A stretch of DNA of 14,659 bases from Bacteroidota bacterium (GTDB lineage Bacteria; Bacteroidota; Rhodothermia; Balneolales; Balneolaceae): contig JAGXIS010000168.1 in the NCBI GenBank assembly GCA_024635465.1, forward strand, positions 1 through 14,659. The letters are read 5' to 3'. Positions 1-6,636 of the stretch are shown here, one piece after another (position 1 is the first letter of the stretch; every line of letters starts with the position of its first letter). Position numbers and translations under genes: made by a program. The notes under the pieces were generated by a model, which saw nothing but the letters and a program-made list of their open reading frames with translations, had not been told where the DNA came from and did no database searches.

Positions 1-90
1 GATAAGTACGAAATCTGAAATTTTTGTGATTCAATTTCAAATTAAACTTTGATTTTCAGGTACTTGTTGCATGGATTACTTATAAGCTTC

Positions 91-108
91 TCACGACTCA
101 CGACTCAC
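91..108. repeat. Short tandem repeat, 7-bp unit TCACGAC
   Basis: TCACGAC occurs twice head to tail (91-97, 98-104) and a third copy begins (TCAC, 105-108). It overlaps the stop codon of the neighbouring minus-strand PH-domain gene, whose last codons (GAG TCG TGA) are part of the repeat. The array is too short to call a minisatellite, but a change in copy number would alter the C-terminus of that protein. Confidence 0.6.
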
Positions 109-661
109 CCAATTTAGCCTCAATATTTTCCAGCGTACTTTGCATTTTTTGAAGTATGGGAATGAGCTCATGATCTCCATGCTTTGGTAGTGATTGAGAA
201 GAGGACTGGTTGGATTTGTCAGTTATCAAGTCTCTTTGATCTAAAACCATCTCTCTGAATTTACGTGCGTCAATAATACCTGTTAGAGACATGTCGGATA
301 CTCCCTGAGCACTATTTCCGGCAGTTTCTACCATTAAATAGCTAAGTCCAAAATAGCGCAAGAAAGGCCCTTCTTTGAATGTCAGGTCTTGTATTTTATC
401 CAACGGGACAGTTCGTTCTGTATGAAACCAAATGCCTTTTTTAAAATGAAGTGCTCGGGTGGTCAGTTCGCAGAAAAGATTATCGAAGTAACGATTTACA
501 TATCTCTTGCCAAAAATAAGCCAGAATGGAAGTAAAACAATCCCAACTACAGTGATGACTAAGACCAGTGAAGCACCCACCATCGTATAGGTTTTTAATC
601 GTGGGTCAAATTTACCTTCAATGATTTGAGATTCGCGTCTTGATTTTGTTGTTTGTTCCAT
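98..661 (-). CDS. Membrane-anchored bacterial PH-domain protein (bPH2/DUF304 type)
   Basis: This 187-residue protein has a basic N-terminus, a hydrophobic stretch at about residues 26-50 (one long or two short membrane helices), and a bPH2-type domain at about 55-140. The domain is recognised by the pattern 'LTTRALHFKKGIWFHTERTV' followed by 'PLDKIQDL' and 'YLMVETAG', which is typical of the YdbS/YdbT family. The tail is Ser/Gln-rich and ends in a short amphipathic helix (about 164-184) that could form a coiled coil. Members of this family are usually inner-membrane proteins with the PH-like domain in the cytoplasm, and their biochemical role is poorly defined. In other bacteria a one-domain protein like this one is often paired with a two-domain YdbT partner, and none is visible here. 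It lies 89 bases downstream of msrB on the same strand. No clear Shine-Dalgarno sequence precedes the ATG. Confidence 0.82.
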   Translation of the reverse strand: MEQTTKSRRESQIIEGKFDPRLKTYTMVGASLVLVITVVGIVLLPFWLIFGKRYVNRYFDNLFCELTTRALHFKKGIWFHTERTVPLDKIQDLTFKEGPFLRYFGLSYLMVETAGNSAQGVSDMSLTGIIDARKFREMVLDQRDLITDKSNQSSSQSLPKHGDHELIPILQKMQSTLENIEAKLGES

Positions 662-750
662 TGAGCTCGGTTAGTTTTGGATAGAAGTTACTTATGATAA
701 TCTAAAAAAATATCCTTTTACTTCAGAACAATACAAATTCAAGATGTGAA

Positions 751-1308
751 TTAAGAATCTTCCTTAGGTACAAAATGAAGTGCAGCAGAATTCATGCAAT
801 ATCGAAGGCCGGTTGGTTCTGGGCCGTCATCAAATACATGCCCCAAATGTGATTCACAGGTGCTACATAATATTTCAGTACGTACCATGAAGAAACTTCG
901 ATCCTCAGTTTCCATCACCGCGTCTTCTTTAATAGGAGCCCAATAACTTGGCCAACCGCTTCGGCTGTTATATTTTGTATCGGAATGAAAAAGAGGTTCA
1001 CCGCAACCTTTGCAGACATATACACCTTCCACATCATGACTATTGTATTTATTTACAAAGGGTATTTCAGTTCCTTTTTTTCGCAGAATACGGAACTCTT
1101 CTGACGAAAGTCGGCTTTTCCATTCTTCTTCTGAACGGACTATTTTATCACTGTTTTCTGATTTTGCCATGATAGAATTATAATTAATACTGTTGAGGAA
1201 GTGTTGATGATCTGATTCGGTAGTTAATCTGTTTTGTCCATTTCCTTCACATGAAAAAAGGAATATGGATAGAATTGAAATTGATAAAATGAGTATATGC
1301 TTAGTCAT
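751..1308 (-). CDS. msrB: Peptide-methionine (R)-S-oxide reductase, exported lipoprotein form
   Basis: MsrB reduces the R epimer of methionine sulfoxide in oxidised proteins. This 185-residue protein shows the whole family signature. There are two zinc-binding pairs (C99/C102 in 'VCKGCGEPLF', C148/C151 in 'CSTCESHLGH'), the 'SGWPSYWAPI' strand at about 117-126, and 'HVFDDGPEPTGLRYCMNSAA' with catalytic Cys171. No resolving Cys is seen at the usual mid-domain position (the motif reads NSRSGW), so recycling probably uses another thiol or thioredoxin directly. The N-terminus is a lipoprotein signal, a hydrophobic run ending LFSC with Cys20 as the lipidation site, so the enzyme should act in the periplasm or on a membrane. 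An internal Met47 could in principle start a cytosolic form, but no ribosome-binding site precedes it. A good Bacteroidota-type promoter lies just upstream, which suggests independent expression. Family and catalytic residues are clear; the lipoprotein location is inferred. Confidence 0.95.
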   Translation of the reverse strand: MTKHILILSISILSIFLFSCEGNGQNRLTTESDHQHFLNSINYNSIMAKSENSDKIVRSEEEWKSRLSSEEFRILRKKGTEIPFVNKYNSHDVEGVYVCKGCGEPLFHSDTKYNSRSGWPSYWAPIKEDAVMETEDRSFFMVRTEILCSTCESHLGHVFDDGPEPTGLRYCMNSAALHFVPKEDS

Positions 1309-1331
1309 AATTTCAGTTTTTCCTTGTTAAA

Positions 1332-1365
1332 CAAAATTATTCTTATTCACATTCATTTGTTCAAA
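1332..1365 (-). promoter_or_regulatory. Bacteroidota-type promoter for msrB
   Basis: Read on the minus strand, TTTG (1365-1362) and TAATTTTG (1339-1332) match the -33 and -7 elements (TTTG / TAnnTTTG) with a 22-base spacer. This would start transcription about 15-20 bases before the msrB ATG. It is the only exact match to the -7 consensus I found in any intergenic gap of the window. Confidence 0.45.
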
Positions 1366-1387
1366 CTCAAAAAAGAATGGATTATTG

Positions 1388-1717
1388 TTAAGACAAGCTG
1401 TCTTTTTTATAATAAACGAACATTGCGGTAAGATAGATATACACCCATAAAACTGCGGTGATATAAAAAAATCCGTAAAAAAGAATAGAGATGTTGGCTA
1501 TGTATAGAAAGTGATAAATCCAAATGGGAGCTTCTTCAACTTTCTTTTTTGTTACAGCTCTCAAATCAATTTTATAAAAAGCGAGAGATCTGGCTATAAC
1601 CATTAGACCTGTATAGATATACAAGACATATTCCAAGAGGGCCGTTTCAAAAAAAACAACAATAGATATGACGAGAGTGGCTAGAATATCTACAGTAAGA
1701 TGTTTAAGCCACATCAT
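1388..1717 (-). CDS. Small integral membrane protein of unknown function
   Basis: I do not recognise the family. The 109-residue product is very hydrophobic and rich in Tyr, Phe and Ile. Four candidate membrane segments lie at about residues 8-25, 27-44, 66-84 and 86-103. They are separated by one polar loop (about 48-62, 'DLRAVTKKKVEE'), and the tail is basic (YKKDS). By the positive-inside rule that loop and the C-terminus should be cytoplasmic. There is no signal peptide, Cys motif or catalytic signature. The gene lies 54 bases after the cold-shock gene and 79 bases before msrB, both on the same strand. A strong hairpin separates it from csp, so it may depend on read-through or on a promoter I could not identify. 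Reading-frame integrity and codon use look like those of a real gene. Confidence 0.7.
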   Translation of the reverse strand: MMWLKHLTVDILATLVISIVVFFETALLEYVLYIYTGLMVIARSLAFYKIDLRAVTKKKVEEAPIWIYHFLYIANISILFYGFFYITAVLWVYIYLTAMFVYYKKDSLS

Positions 1718-1736
1718 AAACGGTTAGGTAAGGAAT

Positions 1737-1763
1737 AATCAGGTATTCCGAGAATACCTGATT
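1737..1763 (-). terminator. Perfect 12-bp hairpin downstream of the cold-shock gene
   Basis: AATCAGGTATTC (1737-1748) and GAATACCTGATT (1752-1763) are exact reverse complements around a 3-base loop. The hairpin begins 8 bases after the csp stop codon. On the minus strand an AAAA run precedes it, but the T-run after it is weak (ATTATT). On the plus strand it is followed by TTTT. Most likely it is the csp transcription terminator or a 3'-stabilising stem. Confidence 0.7.
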
Positions 1764-1771
1764 TTAAACAA

Positions 1772-1981
1772 TTAAAGCTGTATTACTTCTTTAGCTTGTA
1801 ATCCTTTATCACCATCGGCAAGAGTAAATTCTACTTTATCGCCTTCAGTGAGTTTGCGAAATCCATCGCTTTGTATTTCCGAGTAATGCACGAATACATC
1901 TTCACCACCTTCTCTAGTAATGAAACCATATCCTTTACCATTATGAAACCATTTAACGGTTCCTACTTCACGGTCTTCCAT
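1772..1981 (-). CDS. Cold-shock protein, CspA family
   Basis: This is a single cold-shock domain of 69 residues that binds single-stranded RNA/DNA and acts as an RNA chaperone. It contains the first-strand motif '[16 protein letters not shown]' (RNP1 at residues 16-21), 'DVFVHYSEI' (RNP2 at 29-33), and the usual end '[11 protein letters not shown]'. The frame stays open upstream to a TTG that would add 17 residues, but I prefer the ATG at 1981. It gives the standard family length and places the N-terminus next to 'GTVKWF'. The upstream extension also overlaps an inverted repeat that looks like leader RNA. The leader is long, which is typical of cold-inducible csp genes, and the gene ends in a strong hairpin, so it is probably its own transcription unit. 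Assignment to a particular Csp paralogue is not possible. Confidence 0.93.
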   Translation of the reverse strand: MEDREVGTVKWFHNGKGYGFITREGGEDVFVHYSEIQSDGFRKLTEGDKVEFTLADGDKGLQAKEVIQL

Positions 1982-2024
1982 ATTATAAATCCCAACTAAG
2001 TTCCCATTGATAGTTAAAACAGCC

Positions 2025-2047
2025 TGATTCAAATTATGATTGAATCA
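2025..2047 (-). promoter_or_regulatory. Inverted repeat in the csp leader
   Basis: TGATTCAA (2025-2032) and TTGAATCA (2040-2047) are perfect 8-bp arms around 7 bases. They lie 43 bases upstream of the chosen csp ATG, within the probable 5' untranslated RNA. The repeat could be a leader stem-loop that responds to temperature or a protein-binding operator; the sequence alone does not decide. Confidence 0.4.
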
Positions 2048-2100
2048 ATACCATCATTCGCTAAGATACTCCCTACAATTTATTTAAGCAATAAAGTTTG

Positions 2101-2129
2101 CAAAATGTATATAAGTACATAAAAATCAA
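2101..2129 (-). promoter_or_regulatory. Possible csp promoter
   Basis: On the minus strand, TTG (2129-2127) and TACATTTTG (2109-2101) lie 17 bases apart. The second element resembles TAnnTTTG but carries one extra base. If real, the leader would be about 110 nucleotides. A small palindrome (ATGTA...TACAT, 2105-2120) overlaps the site. The evidence is weak. Confidence 0.28.
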
Positions 2130-2191
2130 TAAGATTATTTTTAATATAACCTATAGAAAGCATGAAATTTTAACAAATTATCGTTTAATTC

Positions 2192-4249
2192 TTAAAATAA
2201 ATTCAATCTGAAACCGATCAGAAAATGTCTGTCTGCCCCGGGTTCGTAATATCTTCCACCAAAAGCATTTATAGAGACGGAGGTATTATATCGAGTATTA
2301 AAAATATTTTCTACTGAAACAAAAGGTGAGATACCCCATGTATCAAATGTGATTCCACTGTAAGAATATCGAGTATTAACAATTGAATAAGAACTGTTAA
2401 CGGCAGTATTATTGCTATCCGCAAAATACTCTCCTATCCATTCAAAATCGCCACTTAAAGTATGATTTCCTGTATAGAAAGAGATCATCGCTCCGGAACG
2501 GTGAGGTGAAACACCCGGCACCAAGTTATTTTCGAAATCCCCTTCATTAAATGATGCATTGACCCACGTATACATTAAGTCAAGTGATAAGTAGTCCATG
2601 GGTTGCACTCGAATATGTGTTTCCAGTCCATAATGACGTGTTTTACCCTCATTTCTAAATAGAGTTGGGCCACCATCAAATTCTTCAAAGGGAATAATGA
2701 GATCTGTGACATTTAAATTGAAGAGTGTAAGATCATACTCAAATTGCATGGTCTCTAAAAAGCCTCTGATTCCGGTTTCGAACCCAACTGTTTTTTCCGG
2801 CTTCAGATCTGGATTAAATCCGGTTCCACCACCCGGACGATTCTTAAATTCAGTAGTAGTAGGTGCTTCAAAAGTTGTACTCATGTTGGCAAACAGACGA
2901 GTACTGCCAAATCGGTAATTGATTCCAAAGCTGGGATTTAGAGAGTAGAATGAACGATCAGAATTATCATTCTCGATGAAGTCATCTACCCTGAATTGCA
3001 TTCTGTCTGCACGTAGTCCGGTACTCACTGTGAGGTTGTCCAGGTTTTTTGAAATCTGGAAAAACAGAGCTTGATTGTTCACATAATCAATTTGATCTGT
3101 GGAGAGTTGGTTTCCGGGTTCCCCATCAACGTTGTTTCTCTGTTCTCTCTCATCTCTTTGCCATTTAACTTCTCCACCAATCTGGAGATTTACTGGTAGG
3201 TTTTCAAAATCATATGAAGCTCTGGATCCTCCTGCAAGCCTGTCAACAATGATGACTCCAAAAAAAAGTGGATTATTTAGATCTCTGTAAGTTGAATGAG
3301 CTGATACATTTAATAACCCAGATTCCAGCTGATGAACATAATTTCCTGATAACATAACCTGCTGAAAGTCTTTGCCGGCATCTGAATTTTCAAAAGAAGG
3401 CCAAGCCATTGATGGTGAATTGGCTGCATCTTCTGCAGAAAGAGAGCCGGGATGTTGTGCTTTCGGCATTCCCGAATAGATCAGTCGGGCCTCAAAAGTG
3501 GAATTGGCTGACAAATCAAATCCAGCCGAAAAACCTCCTCTGAAATATTGTGAAGCACTGTGATCACGAAACCCATCGGATTGTGAATAGGAACCATAAG
3601 CATTTATTCTGACACCATTTACAATATCATGCCATCTTAATTCATGTTTCATGGTTTCATAGGATCCTGCGTATGTTCGATAAGATATTGCAGGAGAATT
3701 AGCAGGAGGCGTGGTTCTCATATATAGTACACCACCACTGCTATTGCCCGAAAATGTTGCGGATGGACCTCTGAGAAGTTCCAGAGATTGCACCATTGCC
3801 GGGTCAACCAAGTTCATAATCGTTTGTCCATCAGCCACTGTTAGTGGAATATCGTCCAAAACAACGGTGATTCCCCTGACACCAAATGGACTACGCCACC
3901 CCATTCCACGAATATTCATACGTTCACCCAATGCGTGATTCTCTCGATTACTGATCCATACTCCCGGCAGTGTGAATGTAAGTTCATTCAACGTAGCTGC
4001 AGGTCTCGCTGTCAAATCAGCCTCAGATCGATTCAAGTAACTTATAGATAATGGTGCCTGACCAATTGTAATCGATGAGCGAGTAGCTTGCACTCTCACT
4101 TCATCGAGTTTTACTCGAAGTGTGTCACTCTCTTCTGTTTGTGCCGTTTGGGAATAAAGTTGTGGTGTGAATGCTGTCAAGAGAATTAAAAAAGTAAAAA
4201 CTTTTTTAAAATAATACGTATCGTTGAAGAGGTCATAAAGAGTTTTCAA
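2192..4249 (-). CDS. TonB-dependent outer-membrane receptor (FecA/siderophore-receptor-like)
   Basis: This 685-residue receptor should import a scarce nutrient, probably an iron complex, across the outer membrane using energy from TonB-ExbBD. A signal peptide ends near residue 34 (LYSQ). A TonB-box-like segment and plug start follow (about 43-56, 'LDEVRVQATR'). The plug domain spans about 60-180, with 'RMNIRGMG', 'GVRGITVVLDDIPLTVADGQ' and 'LELLRGPSATFSGNSSGGVL'. The rest is a 22-strand-type barrel ending in Phe ('FLIGFRLNLF'). It has no N-terminal carboxypeptidase-like domain and is far shorter than SusC proteins, so a polysaccharide role is less likely. The region before the hydrophobic core is unusually long and contains acidic residues (about 16 residues), but I saw no better start in frame. 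It is transcribed divergently from DUF2752 with only 23 bases between start codons. No transporter or regulator neighbours reveal the substrate. Confidence 0.93.
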   Translation of the reverse strand: MKTLYDLFNDTYYFKKVFTFLILLTAFTPQLYSQTAQTEESDTLRVKLDEVRVQATRSSITIGQAPLSISYLNRSEADLTARPAATLNELTFTLPGVWISNRENHALGERMNIRGMGWRSPFGVRGITVVLDDIPLTVADGQTIMNLVDPAMVQSLELLRGPSATFSGNSSGGVLYMRTTPPANSPAISYRTYAGSYETMKHELRWHDIVNGVRINAYGSYSQSDGFRDHSASQYFRGGFSAGFDLSANSTFEARLIYSGMPKAQHPGSLSAEDAANSPSMAWPSFENSDAGKDFQQVMLSGNYVHQLESGLLNVSAHSTYRDLNNPLFFGVIIVDRLAGGSRASYDFENLPVNLQIGGEVKWQRDEREQRNNVDGEPGNQLSTDQIDYVNNQALFFQISKNLDNLTVSTGLRADRMQFRVDDFIENDNSDRSFYSLNPSFGINYRFGSTRLFANMSTTFEAPTTTEFKNRPGGGTGFNPDLKPEKTVGFETGIRGFLETMQFEYDLTLFNLNVTDLIIPFEEFDGGPTLFRNEGKTRHYGLETHIRVQPMDYLSLDLMYTWVNASFNEGDFENNLVPGVSPHRSGAMISFYTGNHTLSGDFEWIGEYFADSNNTAVNSSYSIVNTRYSYSGITFDTWGISPFVSVENIFNTRYNTSVSINAFGGRYYEPGADRHFLIGFRLNLF

Positions 4250-4272
4250 TGATTAAAAGTTTACACTAATCT

Positions 4273-4614
4273 ATGAATAACACAGCAAAGACTTCGATTA
4301 ATTCACTTAAAAAAAACTTTTTTTTACACTTTGAGTGGATCGTGCTCTTATCAGGTTTACTGTTAATGGCATTCTTAGATCCATTTAGCGGTTCTGCATC
4401 TTACTGTATTTTAGATCGTTTAGGTTTCGATTTTTGTCCGGGTTGTGGACTTGGAAAATCAATTGCTCATACATTTAGAGGAGATCTTCCAGCATCATTG
4501 GAGGCACATCCTGCAGGCATCTTTGCGATTTTAATTATATTCGGCAGAGTTTTATCCATCTTTCATCGTAATCATAAATATAAAAAAGGAGTCGAACATG
4601 AAGAAAATATTTGA
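4273..4614 (+). CDS. DUF2752 family membrane protein
   Basis: This 113-residue membrane protein carries the DUF2752 signature 'FCPGCGLGKSIAH' at about 54-66 (the CPxCGxxxS/T motif). Hydrophobic segments lie at about 21-37 and 80-97, with 'LEAHPAGIFA' in the second half as usual for the family. The function is unknown; the paired Cys suggest metal or redox chemistry near the membrane, which is inference. It is first in an operon: its last 17 bases overlap the TM2 gene. Codons 14-18 contain A8-C-T8, a run prone to slippage in which a one-base change would truncate the protein early. The ATG has no Shine-Dalgarno sequence, and its promoter must lie inside or beside the start of the divergent receptor gene. 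Confidence 0.85.
   Translation: MNNTAKTSINSLKKNFFLHFEWIVLLSGLLLMAFLDPFSGSASYCILDRLGFDFCPGCGLGKSIAHTFRGDLPASLEAHPAGIFAILIIFGRVLSIFHRNHKYKKGVEHEENI
4586..4591 (+). promoter_or_regulatory. Shine-Dalgarno AAGGAG of the TM2 gene
   Basis: AAGGAG lies 6 bases before the ATG at 4598, inside the end of the DUF2752 coding sequence. It fixes the TM2 start and stands out because most other genes here lack a recognisable Shine-Dalgarno sequence. Confidence 0.7.
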
Positions 4615-4945
4615 GTTATTACCTGAACTTGAAGGGGATGAGTCTCAATATGTATCTCATTTAATTGAAGATATGGATGACGAAAGGGCAAGGACATTTG
4701 CTTCTGTTTACAGATCTCGAAGAAGAGACCCAATATTACTACTTGTTCTTGCACTCCTAGGTCTATTTCCCGGTGTTGCCGGTATTCATAGATTTTTTGT
4801 GGGGCATATTGGAATGGGGATACTCTATTTCTTAACGGTAGGGCTCTGTTTTATTGGCACGATTGTAGATATGATCAACTACAAAAATTTTGCATTTGAA
4901 TACAATCGAAATATTGCTCAAGAAGTTATGAGAGAGCTAAGATGA
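4598..4945 (+). CDS. TM2-domain membrane protein
   Basis: This 115-residue protein has an acidic, probably cytoplasmic N-terminal helical region (about 1-36), a basic stretch 'RSRRRDP', and a TM2 domain at about 45-94. The domain consists of a first membrane helix, the conserved turn 'AGIHRFFVGHIGMGILYFLT', and a second helix ending 'TIVDMI'. The tail 'NRNIAQEVMRELR' is charged. TM2 proteins are small helical-hairpin membrane proteins whose general function in bacteria is unresolved. The start is supported by a good Shine-Dalgarno sequence. The gene overlaps DUF2752 upstream by 17 bases, and its stop shares an ATGA with the start of the HD gene downstream, so translational coupling of all three is likely. 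TM2 next to DUF2752 is a pairing I associate with Bacteroidota genomes, which supports a shared role. Confidence 0.9.
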   Translation: MKKIFELLPELEGDESQYVSHLIEDMDDERARTFASVYRSRRRDPILLLVLALLGLFPGVAGIHRFFVGHIGMGILYFLTVGLCFIGTIVDMINYKNFAFEYNRNIAQEVMRELR

Positions 4946-5505
4946 TGATATCTTCTATGCCGAATAGGGAGCATTCCCTAAACCTTTTGAGTGAGTATAT
5001 CGATGCGGAGAGTCTGCAACAACACTGTATGATGGTGGCAGATGCAATGGAAGCGTATGCAAGAAAGAATAGCAAATCGGATGATGAAGTTTTAAAATGG
5101 TGGACTGCCGGCTTACTACACGATCTGGATTGGGAAAAGTATCCGGATGAGCACCCAAACAGGGCAGTAAATCATATCTTACCCCCATTAGGATACCCAA
5201 CTGATATTTTGACTGCCATTAAAGCACATGCACCCGAACGTACCGGAATAGAGCCGGAAAAAGAGATGGATCGATATCTTTTTGCATGTGATGAGTTGTC
5301 CGGTTTTTTAAATGCAGTTTCTCTAATGAGACCCAATGGCTTTTCAGATATGAAAGTAAAGTCAGTCACTAAGAAATTAAAAGACAAGCGTTTTGCTGCG
5401 AATGTGCCTCGAGAAGATATTGAGAAAGGAGCAGAATATATTAAGACGGAAATACATCTGCACATTCAATTTTTGATAGATGTTTTCAAAAAGAATAACT
5501 ACTGA
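4942..5505 (+). CDS. HD-superfamily hydrolase (COG2316-like)
   Basis: This 187-residue cytosolic protein has an HD phosphohydrolase fold. Likely metal ligands are His28 in 'QQHCMMVADAM', the His60-Asp61 doublet in 'WTAGLLHDLDWEKYPDEH', His96 in 'TAIKAHA', and Asp117 in 'FACDELSGFLNAV'. The second half ('SLMRPNGFSDMKVKSVTKKL', 'RFAANVPREDI') matches a conserved group annotated only as predicted HD hydrolases. No substrate is established; nucleotide phosphates are typical for the fold. Its ATG overlaps the TM2 stop codon (ATGA), so it is the third gene of a coupled operon. Three ATGs occur within the first six codons, and the 4942 start is preferred for the overlap. An internal start at Met6 would give the same domain. 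I see no clear terminator after it. Confidence 0.9.
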   Translation: MMISSMPNREHSLNLLSEYIDAESLQQHCMMVADAMEAYARKNSKSDDEVLKWWTAGLLHDLDWEKYPDEHPNRAVNHILPPLGYPTDILTAIKAHAPERTGIEPEKEMDRYLFACDELSGFLNAVSLMRPNGFSDMKVKSVTKKLKDKRFAANVPREDIEKGAEYIKTEIHLHIQFLIDVFKKNNY

Positions 5506-5602
5506 AACCTCTTTATCAATTCAGCGTAACAATAAGCAGGCGTAATCAGAGTCCGAACATATTGAATGATAATGTTAGCTCTTACCTGAAATTTTGCTGC
5601 TT

Positions 5603-6610
5603 ATGAAACTTGCAATCAGACATAACAACTTTGTAACCCATCTTATAGTTTTACTAGGTCTATTGATAGCTTCATCTCCCGTATTGGCTGAAGACCTCAT
5701 CACTGAATCTGCAAGTCATACAGATTATTATGAAACTGTAGAAACTGATTCAGATCCATATGAATCCAGATTTTTTAGAGTAAGGGGCACACCAAGTATA
5801 GATGTCAGCAGTATCAATGGAAATATTGATGTTATCTACAATCCTGACATTGATGGTGTACAGGTTGATCTATATGTCTCAAGAAGGTTTTCACTTTGGT
5901 CGGGCACCCGGAGTCTGGATGATTTTAGAATTATTATGAGACAACAGGGGAACCGGATCATTGCATCTGTTGACGAGAAAAGAAGTGGGTCGCCGAGAAG
6001 AAATGGGGATATAAGCTTTCATTTTGTGGTTCAAACATCGGGTAAAGCCAATACACAGTTGCGAACAGTATCCGGAAATATTACTATGGATAATCACGAT
6101 GGGGAACATTTCATTCAAAATCAAAGTGGAGACATTGAGATAGCGTATACAGAAGGTAAAATACAAGTGGTTTCTACTGCCGGAAATATTATTATGGAAG
6201 AATTGACTGGTATTATTTTCGCAAAAACAGTAAGTGGGGATATTGATATTAGTGGAGGAAGCGGTGAGATGAGATTGAGATCTGTATCCGGTAATGTAAA
6301 TGCCGGCACGCTGTATGGTACCTTGATAGCCGCTTCTACTACCGGTGAAGTTAACGCAGATTTTCAAAATGTATCAGTTGGAGTACATTTGGAAACAGTG
6401 AGTGGAAGTGTATCACTAATATTACCACCGGACATTGGTTACAGAATTGAAGGAAATGGCATGGGAATTAATTTCAGAGGATTGATTCAAGAACAAATCT
6501 CAAACCTAAGACAAAGAAATAGAGATTTTTCTTTAACTACAGGTGATGGTGAAATACCGGTTGAACTTTCCTCAGTGTCAGGAAGGGTTAACATTTCTCA
6601 TTCTGAATAA
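5603..6610 (+). CDS. Secreted DUF4097 beta-repeat protein
   Basis: This is a 335-residue exported protein with a signal peptide that is cleaved after 'SSPVLA' near residue 29. The mature part repeats a beta-strand/turn unit built around (V/S)SG(N/D)(I/V): 'SINGNIDV', 'TVSGNITM', 'NQSGDIEI', 'STAGNIIM', 'TVSGDIDI', 'SVSGNVNA', 'TVSGSVSL' and 'SVSGRVNI'. This is the DUF4097 (putative adhesin) pattern, which probably folds as a right-handed parallel beta-helix. Proteins of this kind occur with envelope-stress and sensor genes, but no activity is established. An in-frame TTG at 5594 could extend it by three residues; the ATG gives a cleaner signal peptide. It is followed after 26 bases by the sensor-phosphatase gene, so the two are probably cotranscribed. 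It lies in the periplasm or on the cell surface, with no lipobox and no sorting signal at the C-terminus. Confidence 0.88.
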   Translation: MKLAIRHNNFVTHLIVLLGLLIASSPVLAEDLITESASHTDYYETVETDSDPYESRFFRVRGTPSIDVSSINGNIDVIYNPDIDGVQVDLYVSRRFSLWSGTRSLDDFRIIMRQQGNRIIASVDEKRSGSPRRNGDISFHFVVQTSGKANTQLRTVSGNITMDNHDGEHFIQNQSGDIEIAYTEGKIQVVSTAGNIIMEELTGIIFAKTVSGDIDISGGSGEMRLRSVSGNVNAGTLYGTLIAASTTGEVNADFQNVSVGVHLETVSGSVSLILPPDIGYRIEGNGMGINFRGLIQEQISNLRQRNRDFSLTTGDGEIPVELSSVSGRVNISHSE

Positions 6611-6636
6611 TCATTCAGGTCAATAGGGGTTGAACA

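Noticed and set aside
948..1172. A 74-residue open frame on the plus strand across msrB
   Set aside because: It is antisense to a gene with complete catalytic motifs and shows no independent start signal or family likeness.
1982..2032. A 17-residue N-terminal extension of the cold-shock protein starting at TTG
   Set aside because: The extension is absent from the family, the TTG start is weak, and the sequence overlaps a leader inverted repeat.
4186..4209. Perfect 10-bp inverted repeat TTAAAAAAGT / ACTTTTTTAA
   Set aside because: It falls in the signal-peptide codons of the TonB receptor (Lys and Phe codons AAA and TTT), so low-complexity coding explains it.
4955..5465. Two open frames (81 and 97 residues) on the minus strand opposite the HD gene
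   Set aside because: Both overlap the conserved HD protein, have no domain and no ribosome-binding site.
5891..6367. A 158-residue open frame on the minus strand, opposite the DUF4097 gene
   Set aside because: It lies wholly inside a well-supported gene, has no recognisable domain, and is rich in residues expected from reading a repetitive gene backwards.
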